Origin: Clostridia bacterium
Lineage (GTDB): Bacteria > Bacillota > Clostridia > Christensenellales > SZUA-584
NCBI GenBank assembly: GCA_018648645.1
Contig: JABGQS010000018.1
Location: 1 to 49,388, forward strand
Direction of reading: 5' to 3'
DNA length: 49,388 nucleotides
In this document: positions 8,818-16,202 of the stretch, piece after piece
Layout: every line of letters begins with the position of its first letter
Numbering within the stretch: position 1 is the first letter of the stretch
Notes under the pieces: model-generated
The model's database searches: none
Told to the model about the DNA's origin: nothing
Seen by the model: only the letters and a program-made list of their open reading frames with translations
Program-made: the position numbers and the translations under genes

Positions 8818-9407
8818 TTAATCAATCGACGTCCACTCTGTAGAAAACTCGCAGGAAATACTATACATAATTTCAGTATCTGAAGATGGGTCATTGTAGC
8901 GAATCGTCGCTATAACAACCGGTTTGTCATCAGTAATGTAACTTGATTCAGGCGATAGCCAAGATATCATGCCTTTCCCAAATTCTATTGGAAATTCGAG
9001 TCTGTGAGGGTATTCATTGTACACAACTCTCGAACCGTCACTTTCAATATAGTGAATCAAATTGCCGCTTTTATCAATAGCTATTATTATACTCCCTGTT
9101 TTCCCTGCAGCCAGTCCTCCAAGACCTGTTGTCTCGACTAATTTTCCGTTTTGAAATTCTTTCATCAAAACATGTACTTCCTTAAACTTATCAGACACAC
9201 GATACTCAGATACAAAAACCTTGTGTTGATTTAGTAAATCTATAATGTAAGATTCTCTGGTCGTTAAGTCAACCGAAACCATAGTATTCTTTTTGATTTT
9301 ACTGGTTGGTGAGTAAGCTAATTCCTCATCATTCTGGCATCCCGCGAGTGCAATGACTAAAAAAATAGAATCGCACAACACGATAGTAAAACAAAACGTT
9401 TCAGCAT
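8818..9407 (-). CDS. Putative lipoprotein of unknown function with apparent signal-peptide frameshift
   Basis: The uninterrupted frame runs from a GTG at 9381 to 8818 (187 residues) and I recognise no domain. It contains a lipobox (LAGC) followed by an acidic QNDEE segment, but the GTG start has no ribosome-binding site and gives a poor signal start. At 9405-9407 (minus strand) an ATG with a good site (GAGGTGG) opens a frame beginning MLKRFVLL; it hits TAG right after a run of seven T (9359-9365). One extra T would join it to the lipobox frame as a textbook 24-residue lipoprotein signal. The feature is drawn from that ATG. Sequencing error, phase variation, slippage or a decaying gene are all possible. 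Confidence 0.6.
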
Positions 9408-9430
9408 ATTTTCCACCTCTATATATTCTA

Positions 9431-9468
9431 CAATCATTAGCCGTCGGTAAACCGACGGCTAATGATTG
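9431..9468. terminator. Perfect 18-bp palindromic hairpin
   Basis: Bases 9431-9448 are exactly complementary to 9451-9468 with only two bases between. It lies directly after the stop of the minus-strand YdjG-like gene and before the lipoprotein gene, the place for a terminator on the minus strand. There is no T-run after it on either strand, so termination is not certain; it could stabilise an mRNA 3' end or bind a protein. Confidence 0.5.
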
Positions 9469-9470
9469 AT

Positions 9471-10574
9471 TTATCTAAATATAAAGTATAGCGCCACAAT
9501 TATCGCAATTATAATCAGTATAATCGCGCCAATTTTCACTATACTCTTCGGCGCTTTGCCCTGAACCTCGCCTGTCTGCCCGTTGATATAGAAATTATAC
9601 ACTTTCTTCTTAAACCTATACGAGGAAATCCACACAGGCAACAGCATATGCTTATACTTGATATCCTTATACGTTGTGTTCACATTCACGTTCCCGACAA
9701 CGTCGCAGCTTCTGCCTATAATCGCCTTGATATCGGTCATCAGCACATTCGCGATAAACTTCTTGGCACGCTCCCAAACCGCTTTCAGCCCATTCTTATA
9801 GCGCTCTGCCGCAAACCCAACCAAAAATCTAGGGTTATAATGCAGCAGCTCATTTAGCTGATACGGCTCGATTCTCTCAATCATCTTTTGGTCAAGCGTA
9901 CCCGAGTCGTTAAATATAATATCATCAAACGCTTTGTCGTAAGTTCCCGCAACAAAACGCCAGCGCACTTTCTGCACCTGCCGCGTCCTCGTTTCGGTTC
10001 GCCCGTTGCTGGTTGTCGTATAAGTCTCCGGCGCAAAATAATAATCGCCCGCCTGCCCGGTATAAGTAGACATAGTATTTGTGTCATACGACCAATAGGG
10101 GATATACACGCCTTTGATATTATCTGCTTTATACTCTTTCTTCAGCTTCGAAGGTGCTAACTTGCGCTTTTTGATCCATTTGATAAACAAATCGTGCGAC
10201 GCCTTGCTGCTTATCTTAAACGGTATCACAGACTCCGGTTTAATTCCGGGCAGCTCATCGCGCGATACAACCTTCGGGCTTCCGCAAAACGCGCACACCA
10301 CAGTCGTTTGCTCAGCTGGTACAATGGTCGTGCCACCGCAGTTCTCGCACTGCACAGTCTTGGTCTGCGTGCCCCAGTCGTTCAGCGTCTCGTCCGTTTC
10401 CGCTCTCTCAAAGTCATACTCCTCAATATCCTCACGATTTGCTTCAATCGTTTCCTCGCGTTCGCAAAAATCGCACTTTAAATGACCGGACGCCGGGTCA
10501 AACCGCATATCCGCACCGCAAGAAGGGCACTTGAACGCACTGCTGTCAACAACTTTTTCGCTTTTATCTCTCAT
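9471..10574 (-). CDS. TFIIB-type zinc-ribbon membrane protein (YdjG-like)
   Basis: A 367-residue protein with two CxxC-type zinc ribbons in its first 110 residues (CPSCGAD...CDFC and CENCGGT...CAFC), a long mixed alpha/beta middle rich in Tyr and Trp, and one C-terminal membrane helix (IGAIILIIIAIIVALYF). In B. subtilis, YdjG has this general layout and works with YdjH, YdjI and the PspA homologue YdjF in envelope stress; the match here rests on layout and the SPFH neighbour. ATG 10574 follows AGGTGAG by 8 nt; the longer frame would overlap the upstream gene and adds an unrelated N-terminus. It is 11 nt behind the SPFH gene. Confidence 0.75.
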   Translation of the reverse strand: MRDKSEKVVDSSAFKCPSCGADMRFDPASGHLKCDFCEREETIEANREDIEEYDFERAETDETLNDWGTQTKTVQCENCGGTTIVPAEQTTVVCAFCGSPKVVSRDELPGIKPESVIPFKISSKASHDLFIKWIKKRKLAPSKLKKEYKADNIKGVYIPYWSYDTNTMSTYTGQAGDYYFAPETYTTTSNGRTETRTRQVQKVRWRFVAGTYDKAFDDIIFNDSGTLDQKMIERIEPYQLNELLHYNPRFLVGFAAERYKNGLKAVWERAKKFIANVLMTDIKAIIGRSCDVVGNVNVNTTYKDIKYKHMLLPVWISSYRFKKKVYNFYINGQTGEVQGKAPKSIVKIGAIILIIIAIIVALYFIFR

Positions 10575-10585
10575 AATTATCTCAC

Positions 10586-11716
10586 CTACTGCGTCGCTGT
10601 TCCGCACTCAGGGCAAAACTTCGCGTCGGGTTTCAGCGCAGCTCCGCATTTGGTGCAAAGCGCTGCTCCCTGCGTTGCTCCGCACTCAGGGCAAAACTTC
10701 ACACCCTGCTTAATATCCCTGCCGCATTTCACACAAGCAACCGTTGGAGCCGCCATGCTCGTCCCACACTCTGGGCAGAACTTTGCACCTTGCGCCACGT
10801 TTGCATTGCAGTTCGGGCATTTTACCATCGGTGCTCCGGCTGCGCCCGCTTGCTGTTGGCTGAAAGCGCCCGCCATCATGTTGCCCATCGTAACTCCTGC
10901 ACCCAGTCCAACACCCGCTCCGGCAATTCCGCCGCCTTCGTTGTTGGCAGCGTCCTTAATCGCTTGCGCTGTCTGGAACTGCGCGTACTGGTTCATGTCT
11001 CCAAGCACACCCATCTGCGTTTTGGTGTCTATCATCGCTTCAACTTCTTTTGGCACAGAGATGTTGTTTATCTTGAACGACTTTAGCTCTAATCCAAACT
11101 GCTCAAATATCGGGTCAAACTTCTTAAGCCCGAATGTAGACAGCTCATTATACTGTGTCGACATATCCAGCACTGCCACACCTGACTCTGCCAATAGGTC
11201 AGACAACTCAGACACCATCGAGCTTTTCAAATGTCCTGTAATGTCTTCGGTTTCGTAAGACGCGCACGTTCCAAACACTTCCTTAAGGAACACAGCGGCG
11301 TCCTTTACTTTAAACGAATAAATACCAAACGAGCGGATACGTACCATTCCAAAGTCCTTATCACGCACTATAACAGGGTTCGCCGTTCCCCATTTCTGGT
11401 CGATAAACTGTCGCGTGTTCACAAAATATACGTCCACTTTAAACGGTGACTCAAAACCATACTTCCAGCCCTTAAGCGTCGAAAGTATCGGCATATTCGC
11501 TGTAGCAAGCTCGTGATGCCCCGGTCCGTAAACATCCGCGATAACTCCTTCGTTAACAAAAACGGCAACCTGCGATTCACGAACAATCAACTGTGCTTTG
11601 TTTTTGATCTCGTTGTCATCATCAGGATACTTAAAAACCATAGTATTCCCGGCATTTTCATCTGTCCATTCGATAATGTCTATGAATTCCGACTTGATAA
11701 AATCTTTAATCCCCAT
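10586..11716 (-). CDS. SPFH-domain protein with three C-terminal zinc ribbons (YdjI-like)
   Basis: First gene of the minus-strand operon, 376 residues. Residues of about 1-250 form an SPFH/virion-core-protein-like domain (starting GIKDFIKSEFIDIIEW, with FVNTRQFIDQKWGT and a conserved SFKINNISVPKEVEAMID). Then comes a Gly/Ala-rich segment and three successive double-CxxC zinc ribbons at the C-terminus. YdjI of B. subtilis has the SPFH part and belongs to a membrane-stress complex. There is no membrane helix, so it probably attaches to the membrane through its zinc-ribbon partner. AGGAGCG precedes the ATG by 9 nt. It is transcribed divergently from the HutP-like gene. Confidence 0.8.
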   Translation of the reverse strand: MGIKDFIKSEFIDIIEWTDENAGNTMVFKYPDDDNEIKNKAQLIVRESQVAVFVNEGVIADVYGPGHHELATANMPILSTLKGWKYGFESPFKVDVYFVNTRQFIDQKWGTANPVIVRDKDFGMVRIRSFGIYSFKVKDAAVFLKEVFGTCASYETEDITGHLKSSMVSELSDLLAESGVAVLDMSTQYNELSTFGLKKFDPIFEQFGLELKSFKINNISVPKEVEAMIDTKTQMGVLGDMNQYAQFQTAQAIKDAANNEGGGIAGAGVGLGAGVTMGNMMAGAFSQQQAGAAGAPMVKCPNCNANVAQGAKFCPECGTSMAAPTVACVKCGRDIKQGVKFCPECGATQGAALCTKCGAALKPDAKFCPECGTATQ

Positions 11717-11838
11717 TTTTCACACGCTCCTATATTTTATTGCTGTACTATACATCTATAATAAACCTTTTTTCTGCCCGTGAAAAGGGTCAATTACCTA
11801 AATGCTCATTATTCAGGGCTTCATTGCAATTTTTTGGG

Positions 11839-11867
11839 TTGTTTATTGCGCAATTGTTATATATAAT
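11839..11867 (+). promoter_or_regulatory. Predicted promoter for the hutP-like/cmk operon
   Basis: TTGTTT (11839-11844), 17-bp spacer and a perfect TATAAT (11862-11867). It stands 37 nt in front of the HutP-like start codon, in the 187-nt gap between divergent genes. No equally good promoter was found for the minus-strand SPFH operon. Confidence 0.6.
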
Positions 11868-11903
11868 AGTTAAGCAAAGCGTGACAAATACGGAGGTAGT
11901 AAA

Positions 11904-12314
11904 ATGGTACCGGGGAGCAAAGACACCGCAAAAGCCGCAATAAGACTTGCGCTAAGCTCATCTAGAGACGAAGAAAAACTATTGCAGGGCAAATACGCAG
12001 AAAAAGGCGTTATGGTAGCCGCGGTAGATTTCGGCGGCGAATTTATCCCTTCAATCATGAAAATTATTGAGTGCGCCATTGTCGCTGCAAAGCGCGAAAA
12101 GATAATTGGCGACGTTTTTCACGAGGAAGGTGCTGTCGCAGGCGCAACGCGTGAAGCGCTTACACAATTACACTACAAGGCAATGGGACTTAACGTTGGC
12201 GGCAAAATCGGAATCGCGCGCTATGGCGAGCACATCGCCGTCACCGTGTTCTTTGGAATCGGGCTGCTTCATCTAAACGAAGTCGCCATTGGCCTAGGTC
12301 ACAGAGTCATATGA
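11904..12314 (+). CDS. HutP family protein
   Basis: A 136-residue protein whose last 70 residues align by eye with B. subtilis HutP, the histidine- and Mg2+-dependent RNA antiterminator of the hut operon: HIAVTVFFGIGLLHLNEVAIGLGH corresponds to the C-terminal strands. In an alignment from memory, the histidines that bind metal and ligand in HutP (in SHALYHATMEAL) are Gly here (EGAVAGATREAL), so the ligand is probably different. No hut gene is near; it overlaps cmk by 4 nt (ATGA). GGAGG lies about 10 nt before the ATG. It may be an RNA-binding regulator, perhaps of this operon; this is inference. Confidence 0.8.
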   Translation: MVPGSKDTAKAAIRLALSSSRDEEKLLQGKYAEKGVMVAAVDFGGEFIPSIMKIIECAIVAAKREKIIGDVFHEEGAVAGATREALTQLHYKAMGLNVGGKIGIARYGEHIAVTVFFGIGLLHLNEVAIGLGHRVI

Positions 12315-12961
12315 AAATAGCAATCGACGGACCTTCGGGCAGCGGAAAAAGCACGCTTGCAAAAACACTTGCCAAAAGACTAAACATCTACTACCTTGAC
12401 ACAGGTTCCATGTACCGCAGCGCAGCATACGCGGCCGTGCAAACGGGCATCGACGTCTCAGACGAGTCTGCTGTAGCCGCGCTTATGAACCGCACTGTAT
12501 TTTTGACTGAATACGAGAACGGCGAACAGCAAAACTATGTAGACGGCGTTAACGTTATGCCCTTCATCCGCACACCCGAAATTTCAAAAGCAGCGTCAGA
12601 TATTTCGGCTCACCCGTGCGTGCGCTACAAGCTCGTAGACATGCAGCGTCAGGTCTCGCAAAACTACGATATCGTGCTCGACGGCAGAGACATCGGCACC
12701 TTCGTGCTCCCGGATGCAGACTACAAATTCTACATCACAGCAGAAGCAGCCGAGCGCGCAAAGCGCAGGTTTTTGGAAGACGCAGATAAAAACACCGGAC
12801 AGACTCTGGATGAAGTGCTTATGGATATGAAACAACGCGATTACAACGATGCAAATCGCGGGCTCGCTCCGCTAAAACAAGCCGACGACGCAATTTTAAT
12901 CGACACTACCGATTTATCCATAGACGAAGTGGTTTGCGCTATACTGAAATACTTAAATTAG
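12311..12961 (+). CDS. cmk: (d)CMP kinase
   Basis: Phosphorylates CMP and dCMP with ATP. The 216-residue protein has the P-loop GPSGSGKST at residues 6-14, YLDTGSMYRSAAY for substrate binding, DGRDIGTFVLPDADYKFYITA and a basic lid segment with the QRDYNDANR motif. It overlaps the HutP-like gene by ATGA and is followed after 9 nt by plsC. The series cmk-plsC-ispH-rpsA is a familiar order in clostridia and supports the call. Confidence 0.97.
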   Translation: MKIAIDGPSGSGKSTLAKTLAKRLNIYYLDTGSMYRSAAYAAVQTGIDVSDESAVAALMNRTVFLTEYENGEQQNYVDGVNVMPFIRTPEISKAASDISAHPCVRYKLVDMQRQVSQNYDIVLDGRDIGTFVLPDADYKFYITAEAAERAKRRFLEDADKNTGQTLDEVLMDMKQRDYNDANRGLAPLKQADDAILIDTTDLSIDEVVCAILKYLN

Positions 12962-12970
12962 GAGTATCAT

Positions 12971-13558
12971 ATGTTTTATTATTTTGTTAAATATCTGCTC
13001 ACGCCGTTTTTGTACATTTTCTTTTTTCCTAAAATTATTGGCAGAAAAAACACAAAAATCAAAGGCAAGGCAATCATCATAAGCAACCACTCCAGTATGG
13101 GAGACCCGCTTCTGCTATCTGCCACGTTCCACAGACAAATACTGTGGATGAGCAAAGCAGAACTTTTCGAGCACAAGCTGACGGCCGCATTGTTTAACGG
13201 TGTACGTAGTTTTCCTGTTCACAGAGGGGAGAGTGACCTTCCGGCTATCCGCCACGCTTTTAGGATGCTTCGCGACGGCGAAATCCTTGGCATCTTCCCC
13301 GAAGGCACGCGCGTAAAGAGTGAGGGTATCCGAGACTTCGAGTCCGGCACAGCGCTACTGGCGCTCAAAAGCAAAGCCCCAATTATCCCTGTCTATATCA
13401 AAGGTGACTACAAATTGTTTCGCCGTATGACATTGACTATCGGAGAGCCGATACTGCTGTCAGAACACATTGGTGAGGGACCAAAATCGCAGACGACAGA
13501 GAGAGCAACACTGTTTCTGCAAAACAAACTATTAGAAATGAGAGAAGCACTAAATTAA
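12971..13558 (+). CDS. plsC: 1-acyl-sn-glycerol-3-phosphate acyltransferase PlsC
   Basis: Acylates lysophosphatidic acid to phosphatidic acid at the inner membrane face. At 195 residues it is a compact PlsC. The catalytic NHSSMGD (Asn-His-x4-Asp, about residues 39-45) and FPEGTR (about 115-120) motifs are intact, and the N-terminus is hydrophobic (YYFVKYLLTPFLYIFFFP), likely a membrane anchor. AGGAG precedes the ATG. The ispH-rpsA frame begins 3 nt after its stop, indicating one operon for lipid, isoprenoid and translation functions. Confidence 0.93.
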   Translation: MFYYFVKYLLTPFLYIFFFPKIIGRKNTKIKGKAIIISNHSSMGDPLLLSATFHRQILWMSKAELFEHKLTAALFNGVRSFPVHRGESDLPAIRHAFRMLRDGEILGIFPEGTRVKSEGIRDFESGTALLALKSKAPIIPVYIKGDYKLFRRMTLTIGEPILLSEHIGEGPKSQTTERATLFLQNKLLEMREALN

Positions 13559-13561
13559 CTC

Positions 13562-15982
13562 ATGATTATTTTAGCAGAGAACGCCGGCTTTTGCTTTGGT
13601 GTAAAGCGAGCAGTAGACGCGGTGGAAAACAACATAGACAAGCGGCTCGTAACACTAGGTCCGCTTATCCACAACAAGAACGTAGTAGACTCGCTGGCTA
13701 AGCGCGGCGTAAAATGCATTGGCAGTCTTGATGAAATTCTTCCGGGTGAAACTGTTGTGATTCGCTCACACGGTGTCCCGGAGCAAATCTACACCCGGCT
13801 CCACGATAATAACATCGAGTACATTGACGAAACCTGCCCACACGTAAAGGCAATACACGAGCGCGTGTTGCAGGCGAAGCAAAACGAAACTCCCGTGATA
13901 ATTGTCGGCGAAATCGGTCATCCCGAGGTCATCGGTATACTCGGCTGGTCTGGCGACAGGGCATATGTCGTATACGAGCAAGACGACATAGAGAAATTGC
14001 CTAACCTAGATAAAGCGGTAGTTGTTGCGCAGACAACCATCACACAAGATAAGTGGGACAACATCACTCGCGCTCTTCAAGTAAAGATAGATGAGCTCAT
14101 TTTGTTCTGTAGTATATGCAGCGCAACGCGAAAAAGACAGGACGAGGCGAAACGAATTGCCGAGAAATGCGACACTGTTGTCGTGGTTGGCGACAAATTT
14201 AGCTCAAATACACGTAAATTATACGAATTATGTCTCAAATTTTGCAAAAGAGTTTATTATATTGAACAAAAGTGCGAACTATTACTTGAAATAATGAGTA
14301 ATGGTGGTATAATAGGCATTGTCGCCGGTGCATCAACGCCGGATACGATAATTTTGGAGGTTTATAACTACATGAGTGAAAATGAAAAAGTGCTGCCCAT
14401 CGACGGCGAAGAGGTCGCAGTTGATACGGATGCAGCCATCGACGCGGTAGAAGCTGAATCGGTCGAAACGAAAGTTGCTACCAAGGTTCAAGAAGAAACA
14501 GTACCGGAGCCGGTACAAGAGACAATCGAAGCAGTCGAAGAGGTCACAGAGGTTGCTGATGAAGCAGTCGAAGAGGTCGCAGAGGTTGCTGATGAGGCAG
14601 TCGAAGAGGTCACAGAGGTTGCTGATGAAGTAGTCGCAGAGGTCGCAGAGGTTGCTGATGAAGCAGTCGAAAAGGTCGCAGACGTTGCTGAAAATGTTAC
14701 CGAAGTAGTCGCTGATGAAGCTGCCGAAGTAGTCGCTGATGAAGCTGCCGAAGAGGTTGTTGAAGAAGTTGCTGAGGAAGTTACTGAGGAGAAAGCCGAG
14801 CCTATAACCGAACAGGATGAATTTCTAGAAGGTCTGGAAAATGTTATTCGTTTGAAAAAAGGTCAGCTTGTAAAAGGCAATATCGTGCAAATTACGGATA
14901 CTGACATTTGCGTCAATATTGGCTACAAGTCTGACGGACTTATCCACAGAAGCGAACTGTCTGCAAAAGACGAAGCTATCATTGATACGTTCAACGAGGG
15001 CGACGAAATTGAGGCAGAAGTCTTAAGCCTGAACGACGGCGAAGGCAATGTTCTTTTATCCAGAAAGCGGATAGAGCGAAGACAACACTGGATAAAGATG
15101 AAAGAGAATGTAGGCACAGACAAGCTATATAAGTGTGTTATTGGCAAAGCAGTCAAAGGTGGCGTAACAACCAAAATTGAAGGCTACAGCGCATTTATTC
15201 CGGCTTCTCATATGTCTTTAAAATATATTGAAGACTTAAAACAATTCGAGGGCCAAGAAGTTGAAGTAACGCTTATCGACGCAGACAAACGTCAAGAGCG
15301 TTTGGTCGCGTCTCACAAATCAGTGTTGCTGAAAGAGCGTCGCGAGCAGGAATCGAAAATCTGGGAGAACTTCAAGAAGGGCGAGCAGATTACCGGCACA
15401 GTTAAGCGCCTTACCGATTTTGGAGCGTTTGTTGATGTCGGAGGAGTTGACGGTTTGCTGCACATTTCAGATTTAGCTTGGTCAAGAGTTAAGCATCCTT
15501 CAGATGTTGTCAGCGAAGGTCAGGAGCTAACACTGCTGATTCTTAATGTTGATTCCAACAAAAAGAAGATTGCACTCGGTTACAAACAGCTTCAAGCTAA
15601 GCCTTGGGACACAGTGCCGGAGAAATATCACGAAGGCGATGTCGTCACAGGCAAAGTAGTGCGTATTGTACCATTTGGTGCTTTCGTACAGCTAGAGCCC
15701 ACAATCGACGGTTTGGTACATATATCACAAATTACTAATCACAGACTGGAGCGCGTCGAAGACGAGCTGCGTCTTGGTGAAGATATAGAAGTAAAAATTC
15801 TCGACGTCAATGCCGAGAAGCGCAAGATTAGCTTATCACGAAAAGCATTGCTTGAGCCGGAAGACAAACCGGAAGAAAAGAAGGAAAAATTTGTACGCGA
15901 AGATCGTTACAACTACGAGCTTCCGCCGGTGGAAGAGTCAACTCAGACACTAGGAGATTTTTTCCCGAAAAATGATGAATAA
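13562..15982 (+). CDS. ispH-rpsA: IspH (HMBPP reductase)-ribosomal protein S1 fusion
   Basis: An 806-residue fusion. Residues 1 to about 268 are IspH, the last MEP-pathway enzyme: AGFCFGVKRAV (Cys12), ETCPHV and CSAT supply the three cysteines of the Fe-S cluster, and GASTPD is near the domain end. Residues about 271-428 form an acidic repetitive linker. From about 430 come four S1 RNA-binding domains, the last two most canonical (GTVKRLTDFGAFVDVGGVDGLLHISD; GKVVRIVPFGAFVQL). Such fusions are known in clostridia. Met271 sits behind an in-frame GGAGG (14356-14360), so a separate S1 protein may also be made. The IspH start has only a weak ribosome-binding site 3 nt after plsC. Confidence 0.93.
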   Translation: MIILAENAGFCFGVKRAVDAVENNIDKRLVTLGPLIHNKNVVDSLAKRGVKCIGSLDEILPGETVVIRSHGVPEQIYTRLHDNNIEYIDETCPHVKAIHERVLQAKQNETPVIIVGEIGHPEVIGILGWSGDRAYVVYEQDDIEKLPNLDKAVVVAQTTITQDKWDNITRALQVKIDELILFCSICSATRKRQDEAKRIAEKCDTVVVVGDKFSSNTRKLYELCLKFCKRVYYIEQKCELLLEIMSNGGIIGIVAGASTPDTIILEVYNYMSENEKVLPIDGEEVAVDTDAAIDAVEAESVETKVATKVQEETVPEPVQETIEAVEEVTEVADEAVEEVAEVADEAVEEVTEVADEVVAEVAEVADEAVEKVADVAENVTEVVADEAAEVVADEAAEEVVEEVAEEVTEEKAEPITEQDEFLEGLENVIRLKKGQLVKGNIVQITDTDICVNIGYKSDGLIHRSELSAKDEAIIDTFNEGDEIEAEVLSLNDGEGNVLLSRKRIERRQHWIKMKENVGTDKLYKCVIGKAVKGGVTTKIEGYSAFIPASHMSLKYIEDLKQFEGQEVEVTLIDADKRQERLVASHKSVLLKERREQESKIWENFKKGEQITGTVKRLTDFGAFVDVGGVDGLLHISDLAWSRVKHPSDVVSEGQELTLLILNVDSNKKKIALGYKQLQAKPWDTVPEKYHEGDVVTGKVVRIVPFGAFVQLEPTIDGLVHISQITNHRLERVEDELRLGEDIEVKILDVNAEKRKISLSRKALLEPEDKPEEKKEKFVREDRYNYELPPVEESTQTLGDFFPKNDE
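14356..14374 (+). promoter_or_regulatory. Internal ribosome-binding site and start codon within ispH-rpsA
   Basis: GGAGG (14356-14360) stands 11 nt before an in-frame ATG (14372-14374) exactly at the junction between the IspH domain and the S1 linker. Translation from it would give a 536-residue stand-alone S1-type protein. The site is embedded in the codons for Leu-Glu-Val and is stronger than the ribosome-binding site of the full fusion. Confidence 0.55.
14528..14764 (+). repeat. In-frame tandem repeats in the S1 linker
   Basis: Five consecutive 33-bp units (14528-14692) encode variants of EAVEEVTEVAD, then three 24-bp units (14693-14764) encode variants of EAAEVVAD. The units are nearly identical in DNA, with only a few substitutions each. 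They keep frame and produce a long acidic Ala/Val/Glu-rich, probably helical or extended linker between IspH and S1 domains. Unit number could change by slippage or recombination. Confidence 0.9.
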
Positions 15983-16009
15983 TAGTTATAACTTTAGGGT
16001 ATAACTATT
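15981..16009 (+). other. Hairpin overlapping the ispH-rpsA stop codon
   Basis: A perfect 10-bp AT-rich inverted repeat (15981-15990 with 16000-16009) begins inside the stop codon of the fusion gene. It has no T-run and is followed 40 nt later by a typical terminator, so it is not needed for termination. It could influence mRNA decay or S1 autoregulation; function unproven. Confidence 0.4.
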
Positions 16010-16048
16010 AAAGACCTCACAAAATATATTAAGACCCCCTTTACATTG

Positions 16049-16078
16049 GTCGTGATGCAAATCACGACTTCTTTTTTT
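16049..16078 (+). terminator. Rho-independent terminator after ispH-rpsA
   Basis: Stem of 8 bp (16049-16056 with 16061-16068), tetraloop GCAA, followed by TTC and seven T. It closes the operon running from the HutP-like gene. Confidence 0.85.
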
Positions 16079-16144
16079 GCTCCAAGTTCCATATATTGGG
16101 TTTGTAAACATTTATATTGCACGCTGTTTGAGCTTCATACAAAG

Positions 16145-16173
16145 TTGCAAAACGAGTGATAATCAACTATACT
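16145..16173 (+). promoter_or_regulatory. Predicted promoter of polA
   Basis: TTGCAA (16145-16150), 17-bp spacer, TATACT (16168-16173), 30 nt before the polA start codon. It comes after the preceding terminator and would start the polA-coaE-transglycosylase transcript. Confidence 0.6.
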
Positions 16174-16202
16174 AAATAAGACAAAACTTTTAAGGTGACG
16201 CA

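Noticed and set aside
10482-11258. 258-codon plus-strand frame
   Set aside because: It lies opposite the SPFH/zinc-ribbon gene; its CAPHSGQNFAP-like repeats are the reverse reading of the zinc-ribbon codons.
14528-14764. Tandem repeats considered as a CRISPR array
   Set aside because: Units are contiguous without unique spacers and stay in frame inside a coding sequence.
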